DNA from: CAYLMM01 sp964384825
GTDB lineage: Bacteria > Krumholzibacteriota > Krumholzibacteriia > LZORAL124-64-63
Direction: 5' to 3'
Length of the DNA: 5,199 bases
Assembly (NCBI GenBank): GCA_964384825.1
Contig: CAYLMM010000097.1
Location: 1-5,199 of the forward strand
Shown here: positions 5,199 through 5,199 of the stretch, piece by piece
How the letters are laid out: every line of letters starts with the position of its first letter
Position numbering within the stretch: the stretch's first letter is position 1
Position numbers and translations under genes: made by a program
Notes under the pieces: generated by a model
Seen by the model: only the letters and a program-made list of their open reading frames with translations
Databases searched by the model: none
Told to the model about the DNA's origin: nothing

Positions 5199-5199
5199 G

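Overview
The window is a high-GC bacterial segment. Codons end mostly in G or C, Shine-Dalgarno sites are strong, the promoters look like sigma-70, and there is at least one lipoprotein signal, so a Gram-negative chromosome is likely. The lineage cannot be fixed from this sequence. The lipoprotein start with its Ser/Asp/Pro-rich tether is reminiscent of FCB-group or delta-type high-GC bacteria, but that is only an impression. I see no RNA gene, insertion sequence or CRISPR array.

Layout: (1) 3-1277 (+), a flavin-dependent pyridine nucleotide-disulfide oxidoreductase of the CoA-disulfide reductase / NADH oxidase type, cut by the left edge. (2) A strong intrinsic terminator at 1321-1351, between it and the convergent next gene. 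(3) 1384-2796 (-), a secreted lipoprotein made of four DUF4397-type repeats, with its own consensus promoter at 3032-3059 and a leader of about 230 nt. (4) 3205-4152 (-), a MerR-family regulator with a C-terminal cobalamin-binding module of the CarH/LitR photoreceptor type. (5) Divergent from it, 4340-4561 (+), a small DUF378 two-helix membrane protein. (6) 4731-5198 (-), a probable lipoprotein of unrecognised family, cut by the right edge.

The most interesting part is the regulatory architecture. The spacer between the CarH-like gene and the DUF378 gene carries two copies of TTGTACA exactly 11 bp apart, on top of the DUF378 promoter. The promoter region of the DUF4397 lipoprotein carries two copies of CTATACATT, also exactly 11 bp apart, next to its -35 box. 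Both fit a T(G/A)TACA core at 11-bp period, the geometry known for CarH operators. The regulator keeps the W-x9-EH motif of adenosylcobalamin photoreceptors and the cobalamin-ligand His. I infer a small, possibly light- and B12-responsive local regulon controlling two cell-envelope proteins of unknown function, with no carotenoid or photolyase gene in view.
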